This document shows positions 56,338-64,000 of a stretch of DNA of 64,000 nt, one piece after another. The translations under genes and the position numbers were made by a program. The DNA comes from UBA5066 sp046331465 (GTDB taxonomy: Bacteria; Acidobacteriota; Thermoanaerobaculia; UBA5066). The stretch lies in NCBI GenBank assembly GCA_046331465.1, contig JAXLQV010000002.1, positions 248,001 through 312,000 on the forward strand. The letters are read 5' to 3'. The notes below the pieces were generated by a model. It had not been told where the DNA came from. It ran no database searches and saw nothing but the letters and a program-made list of their open reading frames with translations. Position 1 is the first letter of the stretch; the number at the start of each line of letters is the position of its first letter.

Positions 56338-56820
56338 TCAGTCGAACTCGCGCTTCGGCGGCGCCTGCTCCGGCCCAACGCGCCCCGCGGCGATGTCGGC
56401 CCGGAAGTAGTTCTCGCCGCGGATCGGGCCGCCGCCGAGGCGGCGGAGGAGCGCGATCTGGCCGACGTGGGTGAGCGCGTCGGCGATCGGCCCCTGGAAG
56501 AGCTTCTCGGGCGGGGTCGCGAGCGGCGCGTCGGAGGCGAGGGCCGCGTCGAGCCTCGCGAGGCCGGCGTGGAACCGCGCGACCTCCTCCTCCCAGGGGA
56601 GCGGCTTCGAGTCCTTCCACGCGGGCGCCCCGTGGGCCATCGACACGGCCCAGTCGAGGAGGTCCCCGACGTGCGCGAGGATCTCGCCCGGCGTCTTCGT
56701 CGTCGGGCCGACCTTCAGCGCTTCGAAGCCTTCCGGCGTGTCGCGGACCGCCTTGCCGCCGCGGTACGCGAGCGTGGCGACGGTGTGGCGGAGGAGCTCT
56801 CGTGCGGCGTCTCTTTCCAT
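56338..56820 (-). CDS. DinB-like protein
   Basis: The protein has 160 residues, four helices as in the DinB/YfiT fold: ARELLRHTVATLAYRGGKAVR, shown as RELLRHTVATLAY, GEILAHVGDLLDWAVSMA (with the first metal His) and ADALTHVGQIALLRRLGG (second His). The family includes thiol transferases and stress proteins with a metal site. The start at 56820 has GGAAGGAAG in front of it. It overlaps the end of the acyltransferase gene by 106 bases in a different frame, which is unusual. Confidence 0.82.
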   Translation of the reverse strand: MERDAARELLRHTVATLAYRGGKAVRDTPEGFEALKVGPTTKTPGEILAHVGDLLDWAVSMAHGAPAWKDSKPLPWEEEVARFHAGLARLDAALASDAPLATPPEKLFQGPIADALTHVGQIALLRRLGGGPIRGENYFRADIAAGRVGPEQAPPKREFD

Positions 56821-58328
56821 CCGGTCTTCCTTCCTTCCCCGGGCCCGGGCCGCGCCGCGGGGAGCGCGGGGCGGTCGCCGCCGACGAGGGCGGCGATCCG
56901 GCCGTGGCCGCCCAGCGCCTCGCGCTTCGACCAGTCCTCGAGCGAGGCCATCTCGTCCTCGAAGAACGTGGAGATCCTCTCGGGGTCGGGGACGAGCCCC
57001 GCGTCCGTCGCGATGCCGACGACGACGTGACCGTCGTAGCTGAAGATCGAGACGCCGAGCCCCATCCGTCCCGACTGCGGCACCCAGAACATCATGTCCT
57101 TCACGCGCCGCCCCGCGAACCAGACCGCGTGCTTCGGGCCGACGACGTTCGTCATGACCGCGGTCGACTTCGACCCGAACATGTTCACGACGAGGTCGGC
57201 GATCTCGGCCGGGGCGAGGCCGAGGGCGTTCAGGATCTGGAACGCCACGAACGGCTCGGGCGTCCTCTTGATGGCGTCCATCCGCTTCTTCACGAGCCGG
57301 AGGCGCTCGGCCGGGTCCCCCTCCCCGATCGGCAGCGAGAGGTAGATGAGGCCGAAGCGGTTCCCGAGCTCGTCCGCTTCCGAGAGCGGCCGGAGGTTCA
57401 CGGGGACCATCGCGTTGACGTCCTTCCCGTCGGGCTTGTCGCCGCGGAAGAGGAGGTAGCGGCGGAGGGCGCCGGTGACGGCGGTCAGGAGGACGTCGTT
57501 GACCGTCCCGCCGATCCGCCGCGAGATCGCCTTGACGTCGTCGACCTGGATGGGCCGCGACCACGCGGCCCTCTTGGCGACGCCGAGCGAGCCCTTCAGC
57601 ACGGTCTTCGGGTCGGCGGGCCTCACGAGCATCCGCGCGAGGACGCCCGCCGCGTCGAGCGCGGTCTGCGCGACCTCGAGGACGTGCGACGGGTGGAGGA
57701 GCGACTCGACGGTCTCCGCCGCGAGCATGTCCGCCGTCCGCCGCGTCGACTCGACGAGCCGCTGGACGCCGGTGAAGAGCGACGTGATGCGGCTCTTCAC
57801 GCTCTTCTCGTGCGGCGCCCTCGGGAGGAGCTTCGGCGCCGGCGCGTCGGGCCCCGTGTCCGTCGAGCTGAGGAGGACGTGGACGAGGGCGATGCCGTCG
57901 CCGATGCAGTGGTGGATCCGGAGGAGGAGGACGGAGCCGCTCCCGTTGTTCTCGATGAGGTGCATCTGCCAGAGCGGCTTCGAGAAGTCGAGCGGCGTCG
58001 ACATCAGGTCGCTCACCGTGTCGCGCAGGACCCTCTCGTCGCCCGGCGCGGGGAGGGCGATCCGGTGGACGTGCGCGTCGATGTTGAACTTCGGGTCCGC
58101 GACCCAGTACGCCGAGGCGCCCGACTGCTTCACCTTGTGCCGGAGGCGCGGGAAGCGGTCGACCATCCGGACGCGCAGCGTGTCCTTCAGTCGCGCGAGC
58201 TCCATCGGCTCGTCGAAGACGTAGATCCCGGTCACCATCATCAGGTTCGCGGGATCCTCCATGTGGAGCCAGGCCGTGTCGACGGGGGTCAGGGGAGTGC
58301 CGTCCGCCACGATGTCGCCCATGCGCAA
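56715..58328 (-). CDS. WS/DGAT-family wax ester synthase/diacylglycerol acyltransferase-like protein
   Basis: The protein has 537 residues. The acyltransferase motif HHxxxDG is present as HHCIGDG (139-145), and the second conserved motif as TVNDVLLTAVTGALRRYL (near 290). SGRMGLGVSIFSYDG and the VNVVGPK-like TNVVGPKHA segment are also typical. The fold should transfer acyl groups to alcohols or diacylglycerol and make wax esters or triacylglycerol. The last 60 residues are a low-complexity, basic and Ser/Ala-rich tail that lies over the downstream DinB-like gene, so the true end or a frameshift should be checked. Confidence 0.86.
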   Translation of the reverse strand: MRMGDIVADGTPLTPVDTAWLHMEDPANLMMVTGIYVFDEPMELARLKDTLRVRMVDRFPRLRHKVKQSGASAYWVADPKFNIDAHVHRIALPAPGDERVLRDTVSDLMSTPLDFSKPLWQMHLIENNGSGSVLLLRIHHCIGDGIALVHVLLSSTDTGPDAPAPKLLPRAPHEKSVKSRITSLFTGVQRLVESTRRTADMLAAETVESLLHPSHVLEVAQTALDAAGVLARMLVRPADPKTVLKGSLGVAKRAAWSRPIQVDDVKAISRRIGGTVNDVLLTAVTGALRRYLLFRGDKPDGKDVNAMVPVNLRPLSEADELGNRFGLIYLSLPIGEGDPAERLRLVKKRMDAIKRTPEPFVAFQILNALGLAPAEIADLVVNMFGSKSTAVMTNVVGPKHAVWFAGRRVKDMMFWVPQSGRMGLGVSIFSYDGHVVVGIATDAGLVPDPERISTFFEDEMASLEDWSKREALGGHGRIAALVGGDRPALPAARPGPGEGRKTGWKETPHESSSATPSPRSRTAAARRSATRRKASKR

Positions 58329-58419
58329 ATCGTAGCCCCGCGGGGCGGAATGCGGCGCAGAAACGCATCGCGCGGCGCCGGAGCGCCGCGCGGCGGGTCA
58401 CCCGGGTCCCCGGAGGGGC

Positions 58420-58941
58420 CTACTGGCCGACGGGCTCGTCGACGAGGTCCTCGACGTCCACGTCGGAGTCGGGCGGGAGCTTGTCGAGCTCGGCCTGGAC
58501 GAGCGCCTTGTGGTGGACCTCGTCCGACTGCAGCTCCGTGAAGAGCGCCTTCACCTGCGGGTCGGTGATCGAGGGGAGGGCGGCGGTGAAGTAGTCGTGC
58601 GCCTTGATCTCGGACTCGAGCGCGACCTCGAGCGCCCGGCGGGGCGACATGAAGGCCCGCGCCTGGTCGTAGTCGGGCGCCTCGACGTCCCAGAGCATCG
58701 AGCGGCTCATCCGGACGGGGGCGTCGCCGAAGAGGGCCTTGCGGCGCTCGGCGATGTCGGCGCCGTGCTTGGCCTCGTTCTGGGCCATGAAGCGGTAGAA
58801 CTTCGCGGCGTCCGAGGTGTGGTGGACCTCCATCTGGTCCGCGAACTCCTCGTAACGCTCGCGCGCCTCCTCCTCGATCATGATGGCGAGGTCGAGGGCG
58901 TCTCTCAGGTCGAGGCGGGCGAAGTCGACGTTCTGGCTCAT
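58420..58941 (-). CDS. rubrerythrin/ferritin-like diiron protein
   Basis: The protein has 173 residues, a four-helix bundle with the diiron ligands: EEEARERYEEFADQ, NEAKHG, ESEIKAHDYF and DEVHHKALV. It lacks the C-terminal rubredoxin domain of classical rubrerythrin. Such proteins reduce peroxide or handle iron. The ATG at 58941 has GGGAGTGGTGAG in front. The C-terminus is acidic (DSDVDVEDLVDEP). It precedes the tRNA gene on the other strand, so the two are divergent. Confidence 0.87.
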   Translation of the reverse strand: MSQNVDFARLDLRDALDLAIMIEEEARERYEEFADQMEVHHTSDAAKFYRFMAQNEAKHGADIAERRKALFGDAPVRMSRSMLWDVEAPDYDQARAFMSPRRALEVALESEIKAHDYFTAALPSITDPQVKALFTELQSDEVHHKALVQAELDKLPPDSDVDVEDLVDEPVGQ

Positions 58942-59027
58942 CTCACCACTCCCGGGGCCCCTGCGGCGGCCCCGCACCCGCGGATCTTAGCCCGCGGCGC
59001 GGCGCGGGGCTCGGCGGCGGGTCGCGA

Positions 59028-59056
59028 TTGACGAATCGGCCCGATGACGCTAGATT
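59028..59056 (+). promoter_or_regulatory. promoter of the tRNA-Ala gene
   Basis: TTGACG (59028-59033), 17 bases, TAGATT (59051-59056). The mature tRNA begins 16 bases downstream. This is the clearest promoter in the window and defines the consensus used for other sites. Confidence 0.75.
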
Positions 59057-59071
59057 CTCCGCCCCCACGGT

Positions 59072-59147
59072 GGGGCTGTAGCTCAGCTGGGAGAGCGCTA
59101 GAATCGCACTCTAGAGGTCGGGAGTTCGATCCTCCTCAGCTCCACCA
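59072..59147 (+). tRNA. tRNA-Ala (anticodon CGC)
   Basis: A complete 76-base cloverleaf. Acceptor arms GGGGCTG and CAGCTCC form seven pairs including G3-U70, the identity element of alanine tRNA. The D arm GCTC/GAGC, the anticodon stem CTAGA/TCTAG with loop ATCGCAC (anticodon CGC), and the T loop TTCGATC are all present. The CCA end (59145-59147) is encoded. Confidence 0.95.
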
Positions 59148-59164
59148 TTCAATCCAAAGGACTT

Positions 59165-59193
59165 AGCGCCGGGCTCGCCCGGCGCTTTCTTTT
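59165..59193 (+). terminator. Rho-independent terminator of the tRNA gene
   Basis: AGCGCCGGGC (59165-59174), loop TC, GCCCGGCGCT (59177-59186), then TTCTTTT. Perfect stem, 17 bases after the tRNA. Confidence 0.88.
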
Positions 59194-59235
59194 CGTGCGA
59201 TCCCGGGCGTCGCCCTCGGAAGCGGCCGCGCCCGC

Positions 59236-59649
59236 CTACCCGCTCCGCTCCTCCGTCGACCACTGGAAGCAGAGCCCGTAGCCGTCGGGGTCCGAGGCAT
59301 AGACCTGCCGCATGCCGTAGGGAGCGTCCTTCGGCGGGTCGACGCGGGCTCCCGCCGCGACGAGGGTCTGGTAGCAGCCATCGAGGTCGCGGCAGCCGAA
59401 GTAGAGGATCGTGTCGGCGTGGACCTCGTTGCGCGCGAGGTCGGGCTCGGGCGGGCGGTGCCCGGGCTCGTAGAGCGTGTTCAGCATGACCGTCGCGTCG
59501 CCCTGCCGGAGCATCGCCCAGTTGCAGTCGTCTCCCGGCCCCGACGTCGCCACGACCGCGAACCCGAGCCCGTCCCGGTAGAAGCGGAGCGAGCGGGGCA
59601 TGTCGTAGACCTGCAACAGCGGGGCGAGCCCCTCGACCTCGATTCCCAT
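59236..59649 (-). CDS. VOC family protein
   Basis: The protein has 137 residues with the glyoxalase fold: VYDMPRSLRFYRDGLGFAVV at the start, shown as DMPRSLRFYRDGLGF, ADTILYFGCRDLDGCYQTL and VYASDPDGYGLCFQW at the end. The metal-binding residues are partly conserved (DPDGYGLCFQ). It is a stand-alone gene in a short divergent/convergent setting next to the tRNA gene. Substrate unknown. Confidence 0.87.
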   Translation of the reverse strand: MGIEVEGLAPLLQVYDMPRSLRFYRDGLGFAVVATSGPGDDCNWAMLRQGDATVMLNTLYEPGHRPPEPDLARNEVHADTILYFGCRDLDGCYQTLVAAGARVDPPKDAPYGMRQVYASDPDGYGLCFQWSTEERSG

Positions 59650-59751
59650 ACTCGGAGTCTACGAGCCCGGTTCGCGCGCGCGGCGCCCCGGACGACGTGT
59701 GCCACGGGCGGCTGCCGGGCCCGCAGCGCGTCCGCGCCGAACCCTCCCGGC

Positions 59752-60150
59752 CTAGAGGTCGAAGAGATAGGCCAGGAGGAGGAACGAGACGAGCGCGCTG
59801 AGGCCGAAGCCCATCCCCGCGGAGAGGACGAGGGACTGCCGGCCGCGGAGCGTGCGGAGAATCCCCTTCGCGTCGCCCGGCCGCGAGACGCCGAGGATGA
59901 CCCGCTCGGGCCGGGAGAGAAGGGCGAGCAGCAGCTCCGGGCGCTCGAGGTTCTCCGGCCGCGAGAGGAACGCGACGGTCTCGTGGAGGCGCCGGTAGTA
60001 GAGACGGGCGCCCAGGACGCCGAGGACGCCGACGGCGAAGGTCCCGATCGCGAGCGGGCGCAGCAGCGGGTGCGGCGCGGCGACGAGCAGCACGACGGTG
60101 GCGGCCAGCACGAGGGCGGCGAGGACGTTGTTCCAGGCGTTCTCCGTCAT
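59752..60150 (-). CDS. small membrane protein of unknown function
   Basis: The protein has 132 residues with three membrane helices: about 10-25 (VLAALVLAATVVLLVA), 30-50 and 108-128 (LSAGMGFGLSALVSFLLL). The central part is a charged amphipathic helix (FLSRPENLERPELLLALLS). The ATG at 60150 was chosen over upstream codons because it begins the first helix cleanly. I do not recognise the family. It is divergent from the SPFH gene. Confidence 0.62.
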   Translation of the reverse strand: MTENAWNNVLAALVLAATVVLLVAAPHPLLRPLAIGTFAVGVLGVLGARLYYRRLHETVAFLSRPENLERPELLLALLSRPERVILGVSRPGDAKGILRTLRGRQSLVLSAGMGFGLSALVSFLLLAYLFDL

Positions 60151-60257
60151 GCGTGCCTCCGCGTCCGACCGCTCTTCCGGTTCGCAATTGCGACAAAGTA
60201 TGAGGATACGGCTGGCGCCGGCCTTTTCGCTCCCGAACTCTGCGCGAGGCGTCTCCG

Positions 60258-60278
60258 TATGATCTTCACAGGAGGGCA
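60258..60278 (+). promoter_or_regulatory. minus-10 and ribosome site of the SPFH gene
   Basis: TATGAT (60258-60263) lies upstream of AGGAGGG (60270-60276) and the ATG at 60282. The ribosome site is near consensus, and no good minus-35 is seen. Confidence 0.5.
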
Positions 60279-60281
60279 GCA

Positions 60282-62330
60282 ATGCTGGGCGCCTTGGTTC
60301 TTCTCCCCGTCGTCGCCGTCGGGGTCGTCCTCGTATTCGTCGTGCTCCCGTCGATCCACCGGATCGGGCCCACGGAGGTCGGCCTCGTCACGAAGCGCTT
60401 CTCCGGGCGCAAGCTGACGGGCGACGACCCGATCGCGTTCGGCGGCGAGGCCGGCTACCAGGCCGAGCTCCTGATGCCGGGCCTCCGCTGGAAGCTCAAC
60501 ATCCTCTTCTCCGTCCAGAAGTTCCCGTGGGTCCAGATCCCGGCGGGGGAGATCGGCGTCGTGATCGCCCAGATCGGGAGGCCCCTCCCCATCGGCGCCA
60601 AGTCCGCGGCCTACAAGCCGGAGTTCGGCAATTTCACCGACCTCGCGGCGTTCCTGCGCCTCGGCGGCCAGAAGGGTGTCCAGCGCCCCGTCCTCCCTCC
60701 GGGAACGCTCGTCCCGATGCACCCCGTCGCCTTCCTCGTCCTCACCCGCTCGCAGGTCTACGGCATCCCGGTCTCGCCCGAGATCGAGCAGAAGACCGGC
60801 AAGACGGGCCAGCTCTCGCCGGAGGCCTTCGGCCTGAAGCCCGAGAAGCTCCAGGTCGTGAGGATCCAGCCCCAGCCGAACGAGCACGGCGAGCAGGTCG
60901 ACACGATCGGGATCGTCACGACGTACGAGGGAGACCCCCTCGAGGCGGGCGACATCGCGAGCCGGCTCGGCGGCTTCCAGGACATCGCCGCGCTCGAGCG
61001 CGCCGGCGACGCCGACTCGAAGCTCATCGAGGCGATCCTCTCGAGCAAGAACATCCTCCACAACAACTACCAGGACTTCGAGAAGTTCCTCCAGAACGGC
61101 GGGAAGATCGGCCTCCAGCACGACCCGCTCCTCTACGGGGCCTACACGCTCAACCCCTTCCTCGTCTCGGTCGAGATGGTGCCGATGCTCGTCGTGCAGC
61201 AGGGGCAGACGGCCGTCGTCAAGGCGTACATCGGCCTCCCCACCGAGGACACGAGCGGGGCCGAGTTCAAGTTCGGCTCGCTCGTCAAGCCGGGCCACCG
61301 GGGCATCTGGGAGGAGCCGCTCCGGACCGGGAAGTACCCGATCAACCCGCGCTGCTACCAGCCGGTCATCGTCCCGACGTCGATCCTGACGCTCAACTGG
61401 GCCGAGGCGGTGAGCCAGGCCCACAACCTCGACAAGAACCTCTCGCAGATCGTCGCCAAGTCGCGCGAGGGCTTCGTCTTCAAGATCGACCTGCAGGTGC
61501 AGATCCACGTCCCCGACACGAAGGCCCCGCGCGTCATCTCCATCGTCGGGAGCATGCAGAACCTCGTCAACGAGGTCCTCCAGGCGGCCGTGGGGAACCA
61601 CTTCCGCGACAAGCTCCAGTCGATGGAGGCGGTCACGTTCATCGAGAAGCGGCAGGAGGTCCAGGTCGCGGCGATGACCCACATCTCGGAGCAGCTCCGC
61701 GACTACGAGGTGGAGACCCGCGGCGTCTACATCCAGGACGTGGAGCTCCCGGCCGAGCTCGTCGTCGTCCTGCGCGAGCGCGAGATCGCCAAGCAGCAGC
61801 AGGCCACCTTCGCGCAGCAGGAGGCGGCGCAGCGGTCGCGCACCTCGATGGAGGCGGCCAAGGGGACCGCCGACATGCAGGCGCAGCTCGCGCAGGCGCA
61901 GGTGAACGTCACGATCGAGCAGCAGAAGGCCGCCGCCAAGAAGGCGCAGGCCGAGGGCGAGGCCGCCTTCACCGAGCGCATGGGGCAGGCGAAGGGAAAC
62001 GCCCGCACGGCCGAGGCCGCCGGCGAAGCCTCCTTCATCCAGCGGACGGGCGAGGCGCGGGGCGCCGAGGTGCGGTCGGTGGGGCTCGCGCGCGCCGAGA
62101 GCTTCGAGAAGCAGAAGGTGGCGCTCGGCCCGCAGGCGACGGCGCTCCTCAACCTCGCCGAAGCGATCGGCAAGATCGCCGGCGAGGTGAAGGTGCCGCT
62201 CATGCCGCACACGCTCATCACGGGCGGCGACGGCGGCGCCGTCCCCGTCCTCAGCGGCGTCGGCTCGGCGCTGATGCAGTTCCTCGAGGCGAAGGGAGCG
62301 CCGGAGGCGCCTCCGGCCGGCAAGGGCTGA
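60282..62330 (+). CDS. SPFH/flotillin-like membrane protein
   Basis: The protein has 682 residues. One N-terminal membrane helix (about 2-25, ALVLLPVVAVGVVLVFVVLPS) is followed by an SPFH domain (HRIGPTEVGLVTKRF and LLMPGLRWKLNILFS) and a long central region with a second prohibitin-like core (about 380-490). From 500 to 600 there is a coiled coil rich in Ala, Gln and Glu (QEAAQRSRTSMEAAKG, AQAQVNVTIEQQKAAAKKAQ). Members form ring-shaped membrane scaffolds around lipid domains. A near-perfect ribosome site, AGGAGGG, precedes the ATG. Single gene. Confidence 0.9.
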   Translation: MLGALVLLPVVAVGVVLVFVVLPSIHRIGPTEVGLVTKRFSGRKLTGDDPIAFGGEAGYQAELLMPGLRWKLNILFSVQKFPWVQIPAGEIGVVIAQIGRPLPIGAKSAAYKPEFGNFTDLAAFLRLGGQKGVQRPVLPPGTLVPMHPVAFLVLTRSQVYGIPVSPEIEQKTGKTGQLSPEAFGLKPEKLQVVRIQPQPNEHGEQVDTIGIVTTYEGDPLEAGDIASRLGGFQDIAALERAGDADSKLIEAILSSKNILHNNYQDFEKFLQNGGKIGLQHDPLLYGAYTLNPFLVSVEMVPMLVVQQGQTAVVKAYIGLPTEDTSGAEFKFGSLVKPGHRGIWEEPLRTGKYPINPRCYQPVIVPTSILTLNWAEAVSQAHNLDKNLSQIVAKSREGFVFKIDLQVQIHVPDTKAPRVISIVGSMQNLVNEVLQAAVGNHFRDKLQSMEAVTFIEKRQEVQVAAMTHISEQLRDYEVETRGVYIQDVELPAELVVVLREREIAKQQQATFAQQEAAQRSRTSMEAAKGTADMQAQLAQAQVNVTIEQQKAAAKKAQAEGEAAFTERMGQAKGNARTAEAAGEASFIQRTGEARGAEVRSVGLARAESFEKQKVALGPQATALLNLAEAIGKIAGEVKVPLMPHTLITGGDGGAVPVLSGVGSALMQFLEAKGAPEAPPAGKG

Positions 62331-62352
62331 AGGCGAGGCGCGCGCCGGAAGA

Positions 62353-63141
62353 TCAGCTCTCCGACGCGGCGATCGTCCCGGAGCAGGCCCGGGCGATCGC
62401 CGCGGCGAGCCCGGCCGGGTTCTCCCAGGCCATCGAGTGGCCCGCCTCGGGGACGACGGCGACGTCGAGTCCCGCGAGTCGGAGCCGCTCGACGTCGGCG
62501 TCCGGGAGGGAGCGCGCGCCGAAGAGGACCGTCCGGCGCGAGGGGTGGGCGAGGAGCTGGTCGCGCCACGGCGGGTCGCCGCCTCGGACGAGCGAGACGG
62601 CGGCCCGGTGAATCGCGAACGGCGCGCTCGCCGCGAGCGACCCCGCCCAGACGCGGTCGCCGCTCGCCGCCGCCTCGCGCGCCGTCGCCTCGTGCCCGCG
62701 CGCGACGTAGTCGGTTTCCGTGAACGCCGCGATCGCCCGGCTGAAGACGCCGCCCCCGGCGTCGAGGTTCGGCTCGGAGAGGACGAGGGAGCGGACCCGC
62801 ACGCCGAGCCGCGTCGCCGCCTCGATCGCGACGGCGCCGCCCATGCTGTGCCCGAAGAGGTCGATCGCCGGGATCTCCAGCGCGTCGACGGCCTCCTCGA
62901 CGACCCGCGCGTGCGCCGACACCGTGTACGCGAAGTCGGGCGGACGGTCGCTGAACCCGGACCCGGGAAGGTCGACGAGCACCGCCCGCCGCGCAGCGAG
63001 CGGCTCCTCGCGCACGACGCCCGGGTAGTCGCAGGACGAGGCGCAGCCGAGGCCGTGGACGAAGACGATCGGGACGCCGCGCCCCGGCAGGTCGTGGACG
63101 CGGACGAGGGCACGCGCGGAGGGAACGAAGACGGGCTTCAT
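62353..63141 (-). CDS. alpha/beta hydrolase
   Basis: The protein has 262 residues. HGLG near residue 29, the nucleophile elbow GHSMGGAV (near 97), Asp in the DVAVVPEAGHSM segment, and catalytic His in EAGHSM (near 235) are all present. The cap region is of the usual size. It lacks a signal peptide, so it acts in the cytosol on an unknown ester or related substrate. It converges on the SPFH gene with 22 bases between the stops. Confidence 0.88.
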   Translation of the reverse strand: MKPVFVPSARALVRVHDLPGRGVPIVFVHGLGCASSCDYPGVVREEPLAARRAVLVDLPGSGFSDRPPDFAYTVSAHARVVEEAVDALEIPAIDLFGHSMGGAVAIEAATRLGVRVRSLVLSEPNLDAGGGVFSRAIAAFTETDYVARGHEATAREAAASGDRVWAGSLAASAPFAIHRAAVSLVRGGDPPWRDQLLAHPSRRTVLFGARSLPDADVERLRLAGLDVAVVPEAGHSMAWENPAGLAAAIARACSGTIAASES

Positions 63142-63269
63142 CGGTGGCGACCTCGCCTGCCGAGTATCGCGGTTTTCGCGAGATCACGACTCGGCGGAGT
63201 CTCCAACCCCGAGCCGTACGGGAATCGGGGCCAGGTCAAAGGGAGTCCGCTGCACACCACGGTTGGACG

Positions 63270-63710
63270 TCATTGCGTGCGGCTGGCCTCGATGGCCTCG
63301 AGGTGGCGGCGTGCGGGTGCGCTGAGGTGGCTGCGAAGAGCCGGATCGGCCTGGATGACGACGAGACGGGAGTCGAGGGTGTTCGGTGCTGCCGTGGAGT
63401 CGATAGACGAGCGGAAGCAAGTGGTGAACTCGGGGAGCATGGCGGCCGTTATGGACTGGCGCGGGTTCGATTGAGGGCCGTAAGTCGAGCGACCTGTGAT
63501 GAGAAAGTACCTGTGGCCGACCTCGAGGGTCGCCTGAGCGCAGTAGAAGAGAAGAATGGGCTCGGCCTCGGAGAGCTGAAGACGATCGCGGATGGCTACG
63601 CACCGACTGCCGTCTGGCTGTGAGGAAGTCCGGACCTTTGGGGGCGTTGAGGAACAGGACGGGAAGGCAAGAACGACAGCAGCGCCAAGGAGAGCGACGG
63701 CGTTTCTCAT
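63270..63710 (-). CDS. putative lipoprotein of unknown function
   Basis: The protein has 146 residues from ATG 63710. The N-terminus (MRNAVALLGAAVVLAFPSCSS) looks like a lipoprotein signal with Cys at 19, although the residue before Cys is Ser and the lipobox is loose. The rest has no recognised domain. Base composition is clearly lower in GC than in the rest of the window, and Ile, Thr and Gln codons are less biased, which may indicate recent transfer. An upstream ATG at 63791 would add a charged tail and spoil the signal. Confidence 0.55.
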   Translation of the reverse strand: MRNAVALLGAAVVLAFPSCSSTPPKVRTSSQPDGSRCVAIRDRLQLSEAEPILLFYCAQATLEVGHRYFLITGRSTYGPQSNPRQSITAAMLPEFTTCFRSSIDSTAAPNTLDSRLVVIQADPALRSHLSAPARRHLEAIEASRTQ

Positions 63711-63826
63711 CGGCTTTGACCTCGCTGTGAGAGAGCACTGGCTGTGCCGAGGGTGAGTGTCCCGTCTCGGGGGCGAGCCTAACCGATGCATCAGCGGCGG
63801 GCGAAGCGGGTCTGCTGCATGCTGGG

Positions 63827-64000
63827 TCAGGGGCTCGCGGTCGGCTCGGCCGATAGCTGCTCGGCTGGCGCGGGTCTTCGGCGAATGAAGCCCAGGTACA
63901 GGAAGTAGACGCCGAGTGCCGCCGCCAGGTGCTTGAGCGTATGGCCGCTGACGAAGCCCGTCATGCGGAAGACGGGAGCGTCGAGAAATTCAAGGGCCTT
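63827..64000 (-). CDS. C-terminal part of a ceramidase-like membrane protein (truncated by the window)
   Basis: Only the last 57 residues are visible, reading KALEFLDAPVFRMTGFVSGH, then TLKHLAAALGVYFLYLGFI and a basic, Pro/Ala-rich tail. The GFVSGHTLKHLAAAL pattern with its membrane helix is that of alkaline ceramidase-like hydrolases, where both His residues belong to the conserved metal site. The start lies beyond base 64000. Confidence in the family is limited by the short length. Confidence 0.6.
   Translation of the reverse strand, partial: KALEFLDAPVFRMTGFVSGHTLKHLAAALGVYFLYLGFIRRRPAPAEQLSAEPTASP

Noticed and set aside
59111..60196. A 361-residue minus-strand frame ending in GAEEDRTPDL across the tRNA
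   Set aside because: The ending is the well-known false translation of the antisense strand of a tRNA gene. The frame also overlaps the VOC gene and the small membrane protein gene in another frame.

Overview
This window is bacterial chromosomal DNA of very high GC content, densely packed with genes. Third codon positions are almost all G or C, so long antisense open frames appear everywhere and nearly all of them are shadows. The gene repertoire resembles Acidobacteriota, possibly a Thermoanaerobaculia/Holophagae-like lineage: serine/threonine kinases with a WD40/TolB-like sensor, 'two-component regulator propeller' diguanylate cyclases, secreted proteins ending in a PCRVLDTR-type domain, and LolA-like proteins beside FtsX permeases. 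The phylum is inferred from gene content, not shown by a marker gene. No rRNA, CRISPR array, integrase, transposase or phage region was seen. I count about 53 protein genes and one tRNA gene, and no gene-free stretch exceeds 300 bases.

Layout. Positions 1-6.8 kb hold a type VI secretion-like locus: a fused TssB-TssC sheath protein, several unknown proteins, a Ser/Thr kinase and a Tll0287/HAMP sensor. From 6.9 to 13.5 kb there are secreted and signalling genes: a carboxylesterase fused to tandem beta-rich modules, an HD-GYP phosphodiesterase, an e(P4)-type phosphatase and a parallel beta-helix protein. From 13.6 to 18.8 kb lies a tight four-gene envelope operon (ATPase, FtsX permease, LolA-like carrier, outer-membrane barrel) in which every junction overlaps. 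From 18.9 to 29.4 kb there are mixed genes, including an RRM protein with its own terminator, threonine synthase, TPR and SEL1 proteins, a flavin halogenase-like enzyme, and an MIO-type ammonia-lyase or aminomutase with Cys in its cofactor triad. From 29.4 to 40 kb lie a membrane GDPD, a PLP decarboxylase, and a 1195-residue fusion of a class I/II aminotransferase with what looks like an archaeal-type PEP carboxylase. From 40 to 49.3 kb there are two divergent propeller-GGDEF sensors (one apparently active, one degenerate), a rhodanese, a CBS protein and a PAS histidine kinase. From 49.3 to 64 kb lie a POT peptide transporter, an M1 aminopeptidase, an M50-like protease, a WD40-type kinase, a WS/DGAT-like acyltransferase, a ferritin-like protein, tRNA-Ala(CGC), an SPFH protein, an alpha/beta hydrolase, and a slightly AT-richer end with a putative lipoprotein and a truncated ceramidase-like gene.

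The most striking observation is the aminotransferase-PEP carboxylase fusion (34571-38158), which could convert phosphoenolpyruvate to aspartate on one polypeptide. Other notable signals are a family of REP-like palindromes (29.4, 31.9, 38.2-38.3 and 53.3 kb; one is a perfect 67-bp palindrome), two probable CTG start codons overlapping upstream stop codons, several promoters close enough to the start codon to suggest leaderless mRNAs, and the paired active/degenerate GGDEF sensors.
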